From: Mangrovicoccus algicola
GTDB taxonomy: Bacteria > Pseudomonadota > Alphaproteobacteria > Rhodobacterales > Rhodobacteraceae
Direction of reading: 5' to 3'
Assembly (NCBI RefSeq): GCF_014903745.1
Contig: NZ_JACVXA010000006.1
Coordinates: forward strand, 60,127 to 124,126
Length of the DNA stretch: 64,000 nucleotides
The translations under genes were made by a program, and so were the position numbers. The notes under the pieces are model-generated. The model was not told the DNA's origin, ran no database searches, and saw nothing but the letters and a program-made list of their open reading frames with translations. Numbering within the stretch: the first letter of the stretch is position 1; every line of letters begins with the position of its first letter. Shown here piece after piece: positions 52,865 through 62,382 of this stretch.

Positions 52865-54790
52865 GTGACGCAGAGCCCTTCCCCGCCCCCGATCGCAGGC
52901 GCGCCGCGGATCAGCCTGCGGCTGCTGGGACTGACCGATCTGCATGCCCATCTGCTGGGCCATGATTACGAAACCGGGCGGGCGCAGCCGGGCACGGGGC
53001 TGGCGCGGCTCGCGACGCTGATCGCCCGGCTGCGCGCCGAGGCCCCGGCCTGCCTGCTCTTCGACAATGGCGACACGCTGCAGGGCACGGCGCTCGGCGA
53101 CTGGGCGGCGGAGGCGGCCGCAGAGGGCCGCGCCCACCCGATGATCCGGGCGCTGAACCAGCTGGGCGTGGATGCCGCGACGCCCGGCAATCACGATTTC
53201 AACTACGGGCTCCCCTTCCTGGACGCGGCCGCGCGGCAGGCGCGCTATCCGCTGGTCTGCGCCAATGTGCTGACCCGCCGCGGTGCCGTCCCGGCGGCGG
53301 ACGCCACGCTGCTGCCGCCCTGGGTCATCCTCGAGCGCGACCTGCCCGACCAGAGCGGCGCGCGCCACAGGCTGCGCATCGGCGTCATCGGCGCGCTGCC
53401 GCCGCAGATCCTCGACTGGGACCGCCGCATCCTTGCCGACCGGGTGCAGCTGCGCGGCATCCGCGAGGCGGTAGCCGGGCACCTGCCCGGGATGCGCGCC
53501 GCGGGGGCCGATCTCGTGCTGGTGCTGAGCCATTCGGGCCCCGGTGCCGACAGCGACGAGCCGATGCTGGAACAGGCGGCCACCGCGCTGGCGCGGCTGC
53601 CGGGCGTGGACGCGATCATCGCCGGGCATTCGCATGCGGTCTTCCCGCCGCCCGGGGCGCCGCCCGGTGCCGACAGGGTGCATGGCACGCCGCTGGTGCA
53701 GCCGGGATTCTGGGGCTCGCATCTGGGGGTGATCGACCTGGACCTCGTTCCCGCGCCCGGCGGCGGCTGGCAGGTGGCCGGGGCGCGCAGCCGCGCCCTT
53801 CCTCCCGAAGAGCCGGACGGGACGCCCCTGCCCGAGGATCCGGGCATTCTTGCCGCCGCCCGTCCCGCGCATCGCGCCACGCAGGCCTGGCTGGACCGCC
53901 CGGTCGGGCGCAGCCGGACGCGCCTGCACAGCTACCTGTCCCTGGCCGGTCCCGATGCCGCCCAGGCGGTGGTGGCCGAGGCGCAGGGCGCGGCGCTGGC
54001 GGCGCTGATCGCCGATACGGACCATGCCGGGCTGCCGCTCCTCTCGGCGGTATCCCCCTTCAAGAGCGGCGGCCGGGCCGGGCCGGATTTCTACACCGAC
54101 GTGCCCGAGGGCCCCCTCTCGCTGCGCCATGTGGCCGATCTCTACGCCTATCCCAACAGCCTCTGCGGCCGGGTCATCACCGGGGCCGAGCTGTGCGAAT
54201 GGCTGGAACGCGCCGCCAGCATCTTCCTGCAGATCCGCCCGGGCCGACGCTGCCAGCCGCTGGTGCCGCCCCGCCAGCCCGGCTACGAATTCGACACGCT
54301 CTTCGGCGCGCGCTACGCGATCGACCTGTCCGGCCCGCCCCGCTACGACGCGGCAAGCGGCGTGCTGGCCGACCCGTCCGCCCGGCGCATCCGGGATCTG
54401 CGCATCGACGGACGCCCCGTCGCCGTGCAGGACCGGATGGTCGTTGCGACCAACAACTACCGGCTGGGCGGCGGCGGCAACTATCCCGGCCCGGCGGCCG
54501 GCCCCGTCATCGCGGAGACCTCCCAGGCGCTGCGCGGCATCCTGGCGGCGCATCTGGCCGAGCGTCCCGCCGCCCCGCTCGCGGATCCTCCCTGGCATTT
54601 CGCGGCGATCCCCGGGGCAAGCGCCGTGCTGGAGACCTCGCCCAGGGTGCGCGACCTCCCCGCGGATCTCGCCCGGCTGCGCCTCGCCGACCTGGGCGAC
54701 ACGCCCGAGGGCTTCGCCCGGTTCGAACTGCCCTTCACCGGGGCCCCGGGCTTCTCCGGCCGCCCGCTGGCAAAGCAATCCGCCCGCTGA
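52865..54790 (+). CDS. cpdB: CpdB-like 2',3'-cyclic-nucleotide phosphodiesterase / nucleotidase
   Basis: A 641-residue two-domain nucleotidase. The metallophosphatase domain has TDLHAHLLGHDY, LLFDNGDTLQGTALGDW, TPGNHDFNYGLPFL, VLVLSHSG and IIAGHSHAVFP, all metal ligands in place. The C-terminal 5'-nucleotidase domain includes SLRHVADLYAYPNSLCGRVI and VATNNYRLGGGGNYPG. The GTG at 52865 follows AGGAGA; an upstream ATG at 52781 is less likely. No signal peptide is seen from either start, unlike the classic periplasmic enzyme. Confidence 0.88.
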   Translation: MTQSPSPPPIAGAPRISLRLLGLTDLHAHLLGHDYETGRAQPGTGLARLATLIARLRAEAPACLLFDNGDTLQGTALGDWAAEAAAEGRAHPMIRALNQLGVDAATPGNHDFNYGLPFLDAAARQARYPLVCANVLTRRGAVPAADATLLPPWVILERDLPDQSGARHRLRIGVIGALPPQILDWDRRILADRVQLRGIREAVAGHLPGMRAAGADLVLVLSHSGPGADSDEPMLEQAATALARLPGVDAIIAGHSHAVFPPPGAPPGADRVHGTPLVQPGFWGSHLGVIDLDLVPAPGGGWQVAGARSRALPPEEPDGTPLPEDPGILAAARPAHRATQAWLDRPVGRSRTRLHSYLSLAGPDAAQAVVAEAQGAALAALIADTDHAGLPLLSAVSPFKSGGRAGPDFYTDVPEGPLSLRHVADLYAYPNSLCGRVITGAELCEWLERAASIFLQIRPGRRCQPLVPPRQPGYEFDTLFGARYAIDLSGPPRYDAASGVLADPSARRIRDLRIDGRPVAVQDRMVVATNNYRLGGGGNYPGPAAGPVIAETSQALRGILAAHLAERPAAPLADPPWHFAAIPGASAVLETSPRVRDLPADLARLRLADLGDTPEGFARFELPFTGAPGFSGRPLAKQSAR

Positions 54791-54915
54791 TTGTGCACAA
54801 TCCCGACCCGCCAGCGTATTTCATCTGCCGCGGCATCCGCCGCGCCTGACAGCCGCCGCCGCCCGCGTCACCGTCGGTCCATCCGTCACAACCCGGAGGG
54901 GAGGTTCTTCCGATC

Positions 54916-55920
54916 ATGTTCCTGCGTGCCACGATCCTGACTGCCGCGCTCGGCCTCGGCGCCATCGCCGCCCAGGCCGAAACCCAGGTGCAGCTTGCGC
55001 TGGACTGGAAGTTCGAGGGCCCCGCCGCGCCCTATTTCGCCGCCATCGACAACGGCCATTTCGCCGAGGCCGGTCTGGCCGTCGAGGTGCTGGCAGGCCA
55101 GGGCTCGCTCGACGCGATCCCGAAAGTCGCCACCGGCGCCTATCCCTTCGGCTTCGCCGACATCAACAGCCTGATCAAGTTCAAGGACCAGAATCCCGAC
55201 GCGCCGGTCGTCATGGTGATGATGACCTATGACAAACCGCCCTTCGCCGTCATCGGCCGCAGGAGCCTGGGCGTCGAGGCGCCCAAGGATCTCGAGGGCA
55301 AGGTGCTGGGCGCGCCGCCCCCCGACGGCGCCTGGGCGCAGTTCGTCCCCTTCGCCGGCGCCAGCGGCATCGACATGGAGAAGATCACGGTGGAGCCCGT
55401 CGGCTTCCCCACCCGCGAGCCGATGCTGGCAGAGGGCAAGGTGGCGGCAGTGACCGGCTTCAACTTCTCCTCCTATCTGAACCTCGTGCGGCTGGGCGTG
55501 CCCGAGGACGACATCTCCACGATCCTGATGGCCGATCACGGGCTGGAGCTCTACGGCAACGGCATCATCGTCAACACCGATTTCGCCGCGGCCAATCCCG
55601 AACTGGTCAAGGGCTTCCTCGCCGCCGTCGCGGCCGGCTGGACCGACGCGATCGCCGATCCGGCGGCCGGCGCCGCGATGGTGATCGAGCGCAACCCGGC
55701 AGGCGATCTCGACCTCGAGACCCGCCGCCTGCAGATGGTCATCGACGCCAATGTCGCGACCCCCTGGGTGGCCGAGCACGGCATGGGCGGGATCGACCCC
55801 GACCGGTTCGAGCGCGCCCTCGTGCAGATCGGCGAGACCTACGACTTCGCCGAGGCGCCCGATGCCTCGGCCTATTTCACCGATGCCTACCTGCCCGAGG
55901 GCGGCTTCCCGCTCCGGTGA
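54916..55920 (+). CDS. THI5/SsuA-type ABC transporter substrate-binding protein
   Basis: Periplasmic binding protein of 334 residues in the NMT1/THI5-like group. Signal peptide at residues 1-21 (MFLRATILTAALGLGAIAAQA). The mature part starts VQLALDWKFEGPAAPYFAAI, followed by AEAGLAVEVLAGQGSLDAIP and VATGAYPFGFADINSLI, the usual opening of pyrimidine-precursor and sulfonate binders. Two more genes complete the transporter downstream. No TPP riboswitch is seen upstream, so a thiamine-precursor role is not supported over others. Confidence 0.9.
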   Translation: MFLRATILTAALGLGAIAAQAETQVQLALDWKFEGPAAPYFAAIDNGHFAEAGLAVEVLAGQGSLDAIPKVATGAYPFGFADINSLIKFKDQNPDAPVVMVMMTYDKPPFAVIGRRSLGVEAPKDLEGKVLGAPPPDGAWAQFVPFAGASGIDMEKITVEPVGFPTREPMLAEGKVAAVTGFNFSSYLNLVRLGVPEDDISTILMADHGLELYGNGIIVNTDFAAANPELVKGFLAAVAAGWTDAIADPAAGAAMVIERNPAGDLDLETRRLQMVIDANVATPWVAEHGMGGIDPDRFERALVQIGETYDFAEAPDASAYFTDAYLPEGGFPLR

Positions 55921-56005
55921 ACCCACCCCGCGGGGCGCGCATTCCGCGCGCCGGCACCGTCCCGCCCCGGGCTTGACCCGGGGCCTCCTTCCCTCGTGAG
56001 CCGCC

Positions 56006-56788
56006 ATGTCCGCCGAGATCGAGCTTCGCGCCGTCACCCATGCCTACCGCACCGAGACGGGTCCCCTGCCGGTGCTCCGCCATCTCGACGTGAAGATGCC
56101 GCCGGGCAGCTTCACCGCCTTCGTCGGCCCCTCGGGCTGCGGCAAGTCCACGCTGACCAAGCTGATCGCCGGGCTGATGCGCCCCGACGAGGGCCAGGTC
56201 TGGCTGGGCGGCCAGATGGTACGCGCGCCCCGCGCGACCGTCGGCATGGCCTTCCAGAACCCGGTCCTGCTGGAATGGCGCTCGATCCTGTCGAATGTGC
56301 TGCTGCCCCTGGAGATCGTGCCCAACACCCTGTCGCGCGCCGCGCGGCTCGACCGCGCCCGCGAATTGCTGGCGCTGGTGGGCCTGTCGGAATTCGAGGA
56401 GAAGCGCCCCTCCGAGCTCTCGGGCGGCATGCGCCAGCGCGCCTCGCTCTGCCGCGCGCTGGTCCACCGCCCCGAAGTGCTGATCCTCGACGAGCCCTTC
56501 GGCGCGCTCGACGCCTTCACCCGCGAGGATCTGTGGCAGACCATGGCGCGGCTGCGCGCCGAGGAAAGGTTCACCGCCGTGCTGATCACCCATGACCTGC
56601 GCGAAAGTGTGTTTCTCGCCGACGAGATCGTGGTGATGTCCGCGCGCCCGGCGACGATCCAGTACCGCATGGCAAGCCGCCTGCCCGCCGCGCGCGACCT
56701 CGACATCCTCTACACGCCCGAGGCGGTGGAGATGCTGGCCACGCTGCGCCGCCAGATCCAGATCGCCCAGGGGCGGGACGCGGCATGA
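56006..56788 (+). CDS. ABC transporter ATP-binding protein (nitrate/sulfonate/taurine type)
   Basis: A 260-residue ATPase with Walker A FVGPSGCGKSTLTKLIAG, signature LSGGMRQRASLCRAL, Walker B VLILDEPFGALDAFTRE and switch VLITHDLRES. The FGALDAFTR form is typical of the SsuB/TauB/ThiZ class. It sits between the binding protein and permease; its stop overlaps the permease start by 4 bp. Confidence 0.94.
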   Translation: MSAEIELRAVTHAYRTETGPLPVLRHLDVKMPPGSFTAFVGPSGCGKSTLTKLIAGLMRPDEGQVWLGGQMVRAPRATVGMAFQNPVLLEWRSILSNVLLPLEIVPNTLSRAARLDRARELLALVGLSEFEEKRPSELSGGMRQRASLCRALVHRPEVLILDEPFGALDAFTREDLWQTMARLRAEERFTAVLITHDLRESVFLADEIVVMSARPATIQYRMASRLPAARDLDILYTPEAVEMLATLRRQIQIAQGRDAA

Positions 56789-57549
56789 CCCTCCTGCGCA
56801 AGATCGCCGTCCCGCTCGGCGCCATCCTGGTCTTCCTGCTGCTGTGGGAATGGCTGGTCTGGGCCAAAGGCTGGCCCGATTACAAGATGGCCTCGCCCTC
56901 CGACCTCTGGCCCGCCTTCTGGAAATACCGCTGGCTGTTTCTCGAAAACGGCTGGCAGACGCTGTGGCGCACGGTGGCGGGGCTGCTGCTGGCGGTGGTG
57001 GCGGGGACCGGCATCGGCATGGTGATGGGCTTCTCGCGGCTGGCGCGCGAGGCGCTCTATCCGCTGCTCGTCGGCTTCAACGCCATCCCCAAGGCGACGG
57101 TCGTGCCGATCATGGCGCTGATCTTCGTCGGCCGGCACGATTTCAACACGATCATGATCGCCTTCATGATCTCCTTCTTCCCGATCGCGGTCTCCGTCTC
57201 GATCGGGCTGTCGACGCTGGAGCCCGAATACCGCGACATCCTGCGCGCCCTGGGCGCCTCGCAGCTGACGGTGTTCCGCAAGATCGCCCTGCCCAAGACC
57301 CTGCCCGAATTCTTCGGCGCGCTGAAGGTCTCGGTCACGCTGGCCTTCATCGGCACCAACCTGATGGAGATCGTCTCCCCCCACGGCCGCGGCCTCGGCG
57401 CGCTGTTCGACAGCGGCAAGATCAGCGCGGATTACCCCCTGATGTTCGCGGTGCTGATCGCCTTGGCGTTCCTGGGGATCGTGCTCTACTATATCGTGGT
57501 GGCGCTGGAGAAGGTGTTCGCAGGCTGGGCGGAACGGGCACCCGGTTAG
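56785..57549 (+). CDS. ABC transporter permease (nitrate/sulfonate/taurine type)
   Basis: A 254-residue inner-membrane permease with about six hydrophobic segments: FLLLWEWLVWAKGWPDYKM near the N-terminus and the EAA loop DILRALGASQLTVFRKIALP. Completes the binding protein-ATPase-permease set. Convergent with the downstream esterase. The N-terminus overlaps the ATPase gene. Confidence 0.94.
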   Translation: MTLLRKIAVPLGAILVFLLLWEWLVWAKGWPDYKMASPSDLWPAFWKYRWLFLENGWQTLWRTVAGLLLAVVAGTGIGMVMGFSRLAREALYPLLVGFNAIPKATVVPIMALIFVGRHDFNTIMIAFMISFFPIAVSVSIGLSTLEPEYRDILRALGASQLTVFRKIALPKTLPEFFGALKVSVTLAFIGTNLMEIVSPHGRGLGALFDSGKISADYPLMFAVLIALAFLGIVLYYIVVALEKVFAGWAERAPG

Positions 57550-57577
57550 GGCCGGGCGCCCCGGGACCGGTGCAGGC

Positions 57578-58540
57578 TCAGACCAGCCCGTGACGTTTCG
57601 CGAAGGGCAGCCACAATTCCAGGTGCACCAGCGGCTGTTCGGGGATCTGGATGCCATGCCCGCCGGTCTCGAACAGGTGCAACTCGGTCGGGATTCCGCG
57701 ATCGCGCAGCGCCTCGGCCAGCTGGCTGCTGTTCTGCGGCGGCACGAACGGATCGTTCAGCGAATGCGCGAGGAAGGTCGGCGGCATGTCCGGGGGCACG
57801 TTCAGTTCCAGCGATGCCGCGCGCTGCGACGCGATATCCTGCGGGTCCTCGCCGAACATCTCCGTGCGCGATCCGCCATGGGCGTAATCGGGCATCATCG
57901 TCACGACGGGAAAGAACAGCCCCGCCAGCATGGGGCGCAGATCGGCGGTGTCGATCTCGTCCACCGGCTCATAGGCCGCGCGGGCGAACCGCTCGGCGGT
58001 CCAGCCGGCGACATGACCCCCCGCGGAGAACCCCGCCACCGCCACCCGGGCCGGGTCGATGCCGAAATCGCCGGCATTGTGCCGGATGAAACGCAGCGCG
58101 CGCTGGCCGTCCTGCAGCGCGACCTCCGGCCCCGCCGCCCAGGGATCGGCAGGCAGCCGGTAGGTCATGATGAAGGTGGTGAATCCCTGATCCTCGAACC
58201 ACTGGTCCTCGCGCCCGCCCGCGCGGCTGACGGCCACCCGGCGATAGCCGCCGCCGGGCATCATCAGCACCGCCGCCCCGTTGGGTGTGCGGGGCCGACG
58301 CACCATCAGGATCGGGTCGCGCACATGCAGCGCGGCCGTGTCATTCGGATCGCCGCCCGGGCTGCGCAGGATCCATTCCTCCGCCGCCTCCACAGCCGCG
58401 CCGCCCGGTGCCCCCTCCGGCCAGAGCCGGTAGCTTTCCAGAGGCTGTTTCAGCTTCGGCACGGTCTGCCCGTCCGCCAGCGACAGACGGGGCGACAGCG
58501 CAGCCATCGCCGCCGCGCCGAGCAGGGTACGTCGATCCAT
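57578..58540 (-). CDS. Alpha/beta-hydrolase, probable exported esterase
   Basis: A 320-residue alpha/beta-hydrolase of the acetyl-xylan esterase/BD-FAE type. It begins MDRRTLLGAAAMAALSPRLS, a twin-arginine-type signal, with cleavage likely near residue 22. The oxyanion region is VLMMPGGGYRRVAVSR, the nucleophile elbow VAVAGFSAGGHVAGW (G-x-S-x-G), and late FLAHSLNDPFVPP and FETGGHGIQI carry the acid and histidine. Substrate unknown; a short-chain or carbohydrate acetyl ester is a fair guess. Confidence 0.87.
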   Translation of the reverse strand: MDRRTLLGAAAMAALSPRLSLADGQTVPKLKQPLESYRLWPEGAPGGAAVEAAEEWILRSPGGDPNDTAALHVRDPILMVRRPRTPNGAAVLMMPGGGYRRVAVSRAGGREDQWFEDQGFTTFIMTYRLPADPWAAGPEVALQDGQRALRFIRHNAGDFGIDPARVAVAGFSAGGHVAGWTAERFARAAYEPVDEIDTADLRPMLAGLFFPVVTMMPDYAHGGSRTEMFGEDPQDIASQRAASLELNVPPDMPPTFLAHSLNDPFVPPQNSSQLAEALRDRGIPTELHLFETGGHGIQIPEQPLVHLELWLPFAKRHGLV

Positions 58541-58623
58541 TCAGGTCTCCTCCCAGAGTGTGGACTCGGTCGCAGGCTATGGGTTCAGGCGATCTCGTCA
58601 ACCTGAAACGGAATCCTGGACCT

Positions 58624-61600
58624 TTATTTTCGGAATGTAATTTCGTTTTCTGAACGGGGTTCAGGCGCCGCCCCTCGCCCGTCCTGCATCCCCTCCACCA
58701 CCCCCCTCGCCGAATTCGACCGCGGCACCCACATGCCGCGCTCCATCGCCTCGCCGAAGCGGGCGGCCATTTCTCGCAGGGCGGGGCCATTCGCCGCCTC
58801 GAGGAAGTCGCGCACCGTGTCGTCGCCCAGATAGGCCTCGAAGACCAGGTCGAAATGGTGGCCCTTCACCGCGCCCGTCGTCGCCGCGAAGGCGAAAAGG
58901 TAGTCGACCGTCGCGGCCATCTCCGCCGCGCCCTTGTAGCCGTGGCGCATCGCCCCGGCGATCCATTTGGGATTGGCCGCGCGGGCGCGGACGACCCGGG
59001 CGATTTCCTCGTCCAGCGTGCGGATGCGCGGGGTCTCGGGGCGGGAATGGTCGGGGTGATAGCTGACCGGTGCGGCGCCGCGCAGCGCCTCCACCGTCGC
59101 CGCCATCCCGCCCTCGAACTGGTAGTAATCGTCGGAATCCAGCAGGTCATGCTCGTGATTGTCCTGGTTCTGGACGACCGCCTCCGCCTGGCCCAGGCGG
59201 CGGGCGAAATCGGCGCGCGCCGCGCGGCCCTCGGCGCCGCCGCCATAGGCATGCCCGCCCCAGTCCAGGAAGCTCTCTGCCAGATCGTCCCGGTCGCGCC
59301 ACAGCCCGTCCTCCAGCATCGCCTGCAGCCCCGCGCCATAGCCGCCGGGCGCCGCGCCGAAGACCCGCGCCCCGGCCCGGTCCGCGCCGGTCTCGGCCGC
59401 CTCGGCGCGGAACCTTGCCGCGGCGGGGTTCTCGGCCTCCGGCTCCTCCAGCGCCATCACCGCGCGCGCCGCCGAATCCACCAGGTCCATCTGCGCCGGA
59501 AAGGCGTCGCGGAAAAAGCCCGAGACCCGCAGCGTCACATCCACCCGCGGCCGTCCCAGCGCCGAGAGGGGAATGATCTCGAAGCCGGTGACGCGGCCGG
59601 ACATTTCCTCCCAGACGGGTTTCACCCCCATCAGCGCCAGCGCCTGGGCCACGTCATCGCCGCCGGTGCGCATGTTCGAGGTGCCCCAGGCGCTCAGCGC
59701 CATCGCGCGCGGCCAATCGCCCTGGCGCTGCAGGTAATCCTCGACCAGCAGCGCGGCGGATTTCCATCCCAGCGCCCAAGCGGTGCGGGTGGGCAGCGCG
59801 CGGCTGTCGACGGAGAAGAAGTTCCGCCCCGTCGGCAGCACGTCGAGCCGCCCCCGCGTCGGCGCCCCCGACGGCCCCGGCGCCAGGAACCGCCCCTCCA
59901 GCGCCCGCAGCAGACCAGCCATCTCGGCCGCGCCCGCGCCTTCGACCGCCGGACGGATCCGCCCGGCGATCTCGGCCATCACCGCGGCGGAGGCCGGGCC
60001 GGGCGCCGCGGCGGGCAGCTCCACCAGCCGCGCCGCCAGATCCTCCAGCCGCTCCACCGTGTCCCCGGCCGTGCGCCACGGATCCTGCCCGGACAGCTCC
60101 CGCGGGCGCGGCCCGCTCCATGCGGCGGCCATGTCGCAATCCAGCGGATCGAAGCCCAGCCCCAGATCGGCGGCAAGCGCCCGCTGCAGCGAGGCATCGC
60201 CGCCCCGGCCCGCCCCGCGCGGCACCCGGGCCAGCGCAAGGATCAGGTCGCGCGCCAGCCGTCCAGCGGGCGCCCGGCCGAAGACATGCAGCCCGTCGCG
60301 GATCTGGCTTTCCTTCAGCTCGCACAGATAGGCATCCAGCCGCGCCAGCCGCGCATCGTCATCGCCCAGCCCGGCCAGCCCCGCATCCTGGTCCAGCCCC
60401 GTGGCCGAGACCATCGACAGGATCTCGCGGCGCAGATGGGTGATGCGGCGGGCATCGACCCCGGCGGCCTGGTAATATTCGTCGACAAGCGCCTCCAGCG
60501 CGCGCAGCGGGCCGTAGCTCTCGGCGCGGGTCAGGGGCGGGGTCAGGTGATCGACGATCACCGCCGCCGCGCGGCGCTTGGCCTGGGTGCCTTCGCCGGG
60601 ATCGTTGACGATGAACGGATAGACATGCGGCACCGGTCCCAGCGCGATCTCGGGAAAGCAGTCCTCCGACAGCGCCAGCGCCTTGCCCGGCAGCCATTCG
60701 AGGTTGCCGTGCTTGCCCATATGCACGATCGCATGGGCGCCGAAGGACCCGCGTAGCCACAGGTAGAAGGCCAGGTAGCCATGCGGCGGCACCAGGTCGG
60801 GGGCGTGATAGGTCTCCTCGGGGTCGATGTGATAGCCCCGCGCGGGCTGCAGGGCGACCACCACATTGCCGTGCTCCAGCACCGGCAGGGCAAAGGCGCC
60901 ATGCTCGACGAAAGGGTCCTCCGCCGGGGCGCCCCAGCGCGCCTCGATCCGCGCCCGCGCCGCCGCGGGCAGGGTCCGGTACCAGTCCAGGTAGTCCTGC
61001 AGCGCCAGGCGCACGCCGCCGCGCCGCGACACCCGGTCGGTCCGCCAGCTGGACGGCCCCGCAAAGACAGCCGCCATCAGCGCGGCACTGTCGGTCGGCG
61101 GATCGGTCACGCGATACCCCGCCGCCGCCAGCGCCCCCAGCACGGCGACCGTCGCCTCGGGCGTGTCCAGCCCCACGCCGTTGGCCAGGCGCCCGTCGCG
61201 ATTGGGATAATTGGCCAGGACCAGCGCCACGCGCCGCTCTGCCGGGCGGGCCCGCGCCAGCGCCACCCAGTTCGCCGCCAGCTCGGCGACGAAGGCCACC
61301 CGCCCGGCATCGCCGCGATAGGCCGCGATCCGGCATTCGGTGGCTGCATCATGCCAGGCCTCGTCCTTGAAGCTGATGGCGCGCGACAGGATGCGGCCGT
61401 CGATCTCGGGCAGGGCCACGTTCATCGCCACGTCGCGCGCCGCCAGCCCGCGGGCGGAGTCCGCCCAGGCCTCGCGGCCGCCGCCGGACAGCACGATCTG
61501 CAGCACCGGCGCGCCGGGCGCGTCCAGCACCGTATCGGGCCGCGCCCCCTGCCATTGCGCCGGGTCCGGCGAGGAGACGGCGAAGGAGGTGGCATTCAGC

Positions 61601-62382
61601 ACCAGATCCGGCGGGGCGGCGGCGAAGATCCCCTCCAGCGTCGCGATGCTGACCGGGTCCTTCAGCGAGGCGACGAAGACCGGCAGCGGATTCAGCCCGC
61701 GCGCCTGCAGCGCCGCGACCATCTGCGTCACCGGGTCCAGCCCGGCCCCCGCCAGAAGCGCCCGGTAGAAGACCAGCGCCACGACCGGGGCCTCTGCCTG
61801 CCAGTGGCCCCGCAGGTCATCCGGCCCCGTCACCCCCTGCCCCGGCCACCAGCAGCCCGCCCGCAGCAGCGGCTGCGCCGCGGCCGGGCGCGGGCCCTGG
61901 CCGATCAGATGCGCGCAGAATTCCAGGAAGGCCGCCGCATTGGCCGGGCCGCCCTCGCGCAGATAGGCGCCGAGCGCCTCCCAGTCGGCCCGCGACACGG
62001 TGGAGAGCGCGAAAAGCTCCTCGTCGGGACGGTCGCAGCCGGGCAGCAGCGCAAGGGAGATCCCCGCCGCGCCCAGCCGCGCGGAAAGCTGCTCCAGCGC
62101 GTAGCGGAAATAGCCGACCCCGCCCAGCACCCGCGCCACGACCAGACGGGCGCCGAGGCAGGTCTGCTCGATATAGGTGTCGACGGTGAAGGGATGGGAC
62201 AGCCAGCCCATATTGGCCAGGCGCAGCCCCGGCGGGTCGGCCATGGCGGCGCGCGCCGCGCTGAGCGCCGCCAGGTCGGTATCGGCCGCCGACAGGAAGA
62301 TCACATCGGCCGGGCTCTGCCCCGGATCGACGGGCTCGGTGCCGTCATTGACGGCGCCGGGCTGCGCGGCAAGCAGATGCAT
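58624..62382 (-). CDS. cobN: Cobaltochelatase subunit CobN
   Basis: Large subunit of the ATP-dependent aerobic cobaltochelatase that puts cobalt into hydrogenobyrinate a,c-diamide, with CobS and CobT (not in this window). 1252 residues, normal for the family. Diagnostic blocks include HMGKHGNLEWLPGKALALS, PHVYPFIVNDPGEGTQAKRR, RPRVDVTLRVSGFFRDAFP and NQDNHEHDLLDSDDYYQFEG. The start touches the cobW stop (1-bp overlap), so both are in one transcript from the right-hand edge. Frame intact throughout. Confidence 0.96.
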   Translation of the reverse strand: MHLLAAQPGAVNDGTEPVDPGQSPADVIFLSAADTDLAALSAARAAMADPPGLRLANMGWLSHPFTVDTYIEQTCLGARLVVARVLGGVGYFRYALEQLSARLGAAGISLALLPGCDRPDEELFALSTVSRADWEALGAYLREGGPANAAAFLEFCAHLIGQGPRPAAAQPLLRAGCWWPGQGVTGPDDLRGHWQAEAPVVALVFYRALLAGAGLDPVTQMVAALQARGLNPLPVFVASLKDPVSIATLEGIFAAAPPDLVLNATSFAVSSPDPAQWQGARPDTVLDAPGAPVLQIVLSGGGREAWADSARGLAARDVAMNVALPEIDGRILSRAISFKDEAWHDAATECRIAAYRGDAGRVAFVAELAANWVALARARPAERRVALVLANYPNRDGRLANGVGLDTPEATVAVLGALAAAGYRVTDPPTDSAALMAAVFAGPSSWRTDRVSRRGGVRLALQDYLDWYRTLPAAARARIEARWGAPAEDPFVEHGAFALPVLEHGNVVVALQPARGYHIDPEETYHAPDLVPPHGYLAFYLWLRGSFGAHAIVHMGKHGNLEWLPGKALALSEDCFPEIALGPVPHVYPFIVNDPGEGTQAKRRAAAVIVDHLTPPLTRAESYGPLRALEALVDEYYQAAGVDARRITHLRREILSMVSATGLDQDAGLAGLGDDDARLARLDAYLCELKESQIRDGLHVFGRAPAGRLARDLILALARVPRGAGRGGDASLQRALAADLGLGFDPLDCDMAAAWSGPRPRELSGQDPWRTAGDTVERLEDLAARLVELPAAAPGPASAAVMAEIAGRIRPAVEGAGAAEMAGLLRALEGRFLAPGPSGAPTRGRLDVLPTGRNFFSVDSRALPTRTAWALGWKSAALLVEDYLQRQGDWPRAMALSAWGTSNMRTGGDDVAQALALMGVKPVWEEMSGRVTGFEIIPLSALGRPRVDVTLRVSGFFRDAFPAQMDLVDSAARAVMALEEPEAENPAAARFRAEAAETGADRAGARVFGAAPGGYGAGLQAMLEDGLWRDRDDLAESFLDWGGHAYGGGAEGRAARADFARRLGQAEAVVQNQDNHEHDLLDSDDYYQFEGGMAATVEALRGAAPVSYHPDHSRPETPRIRTLDEEIARVVRARAANPKWIAGAMRHGYKGAAEMAATVDYLFAFAATTGAVKGHHFDLVFEAYLGDDTVRDFLEAANGPALREMAARFGEAMERGMWVPRSNSARGVVEGMQDGRGAAPEPRSENEITFRK

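Noticed and set aside
54791..54915. TPP riboswitch before the THI5-like transporter
   Set aside because: The gap is only about 125 bp and lacks the conserved CUGAGA and related core sequences.
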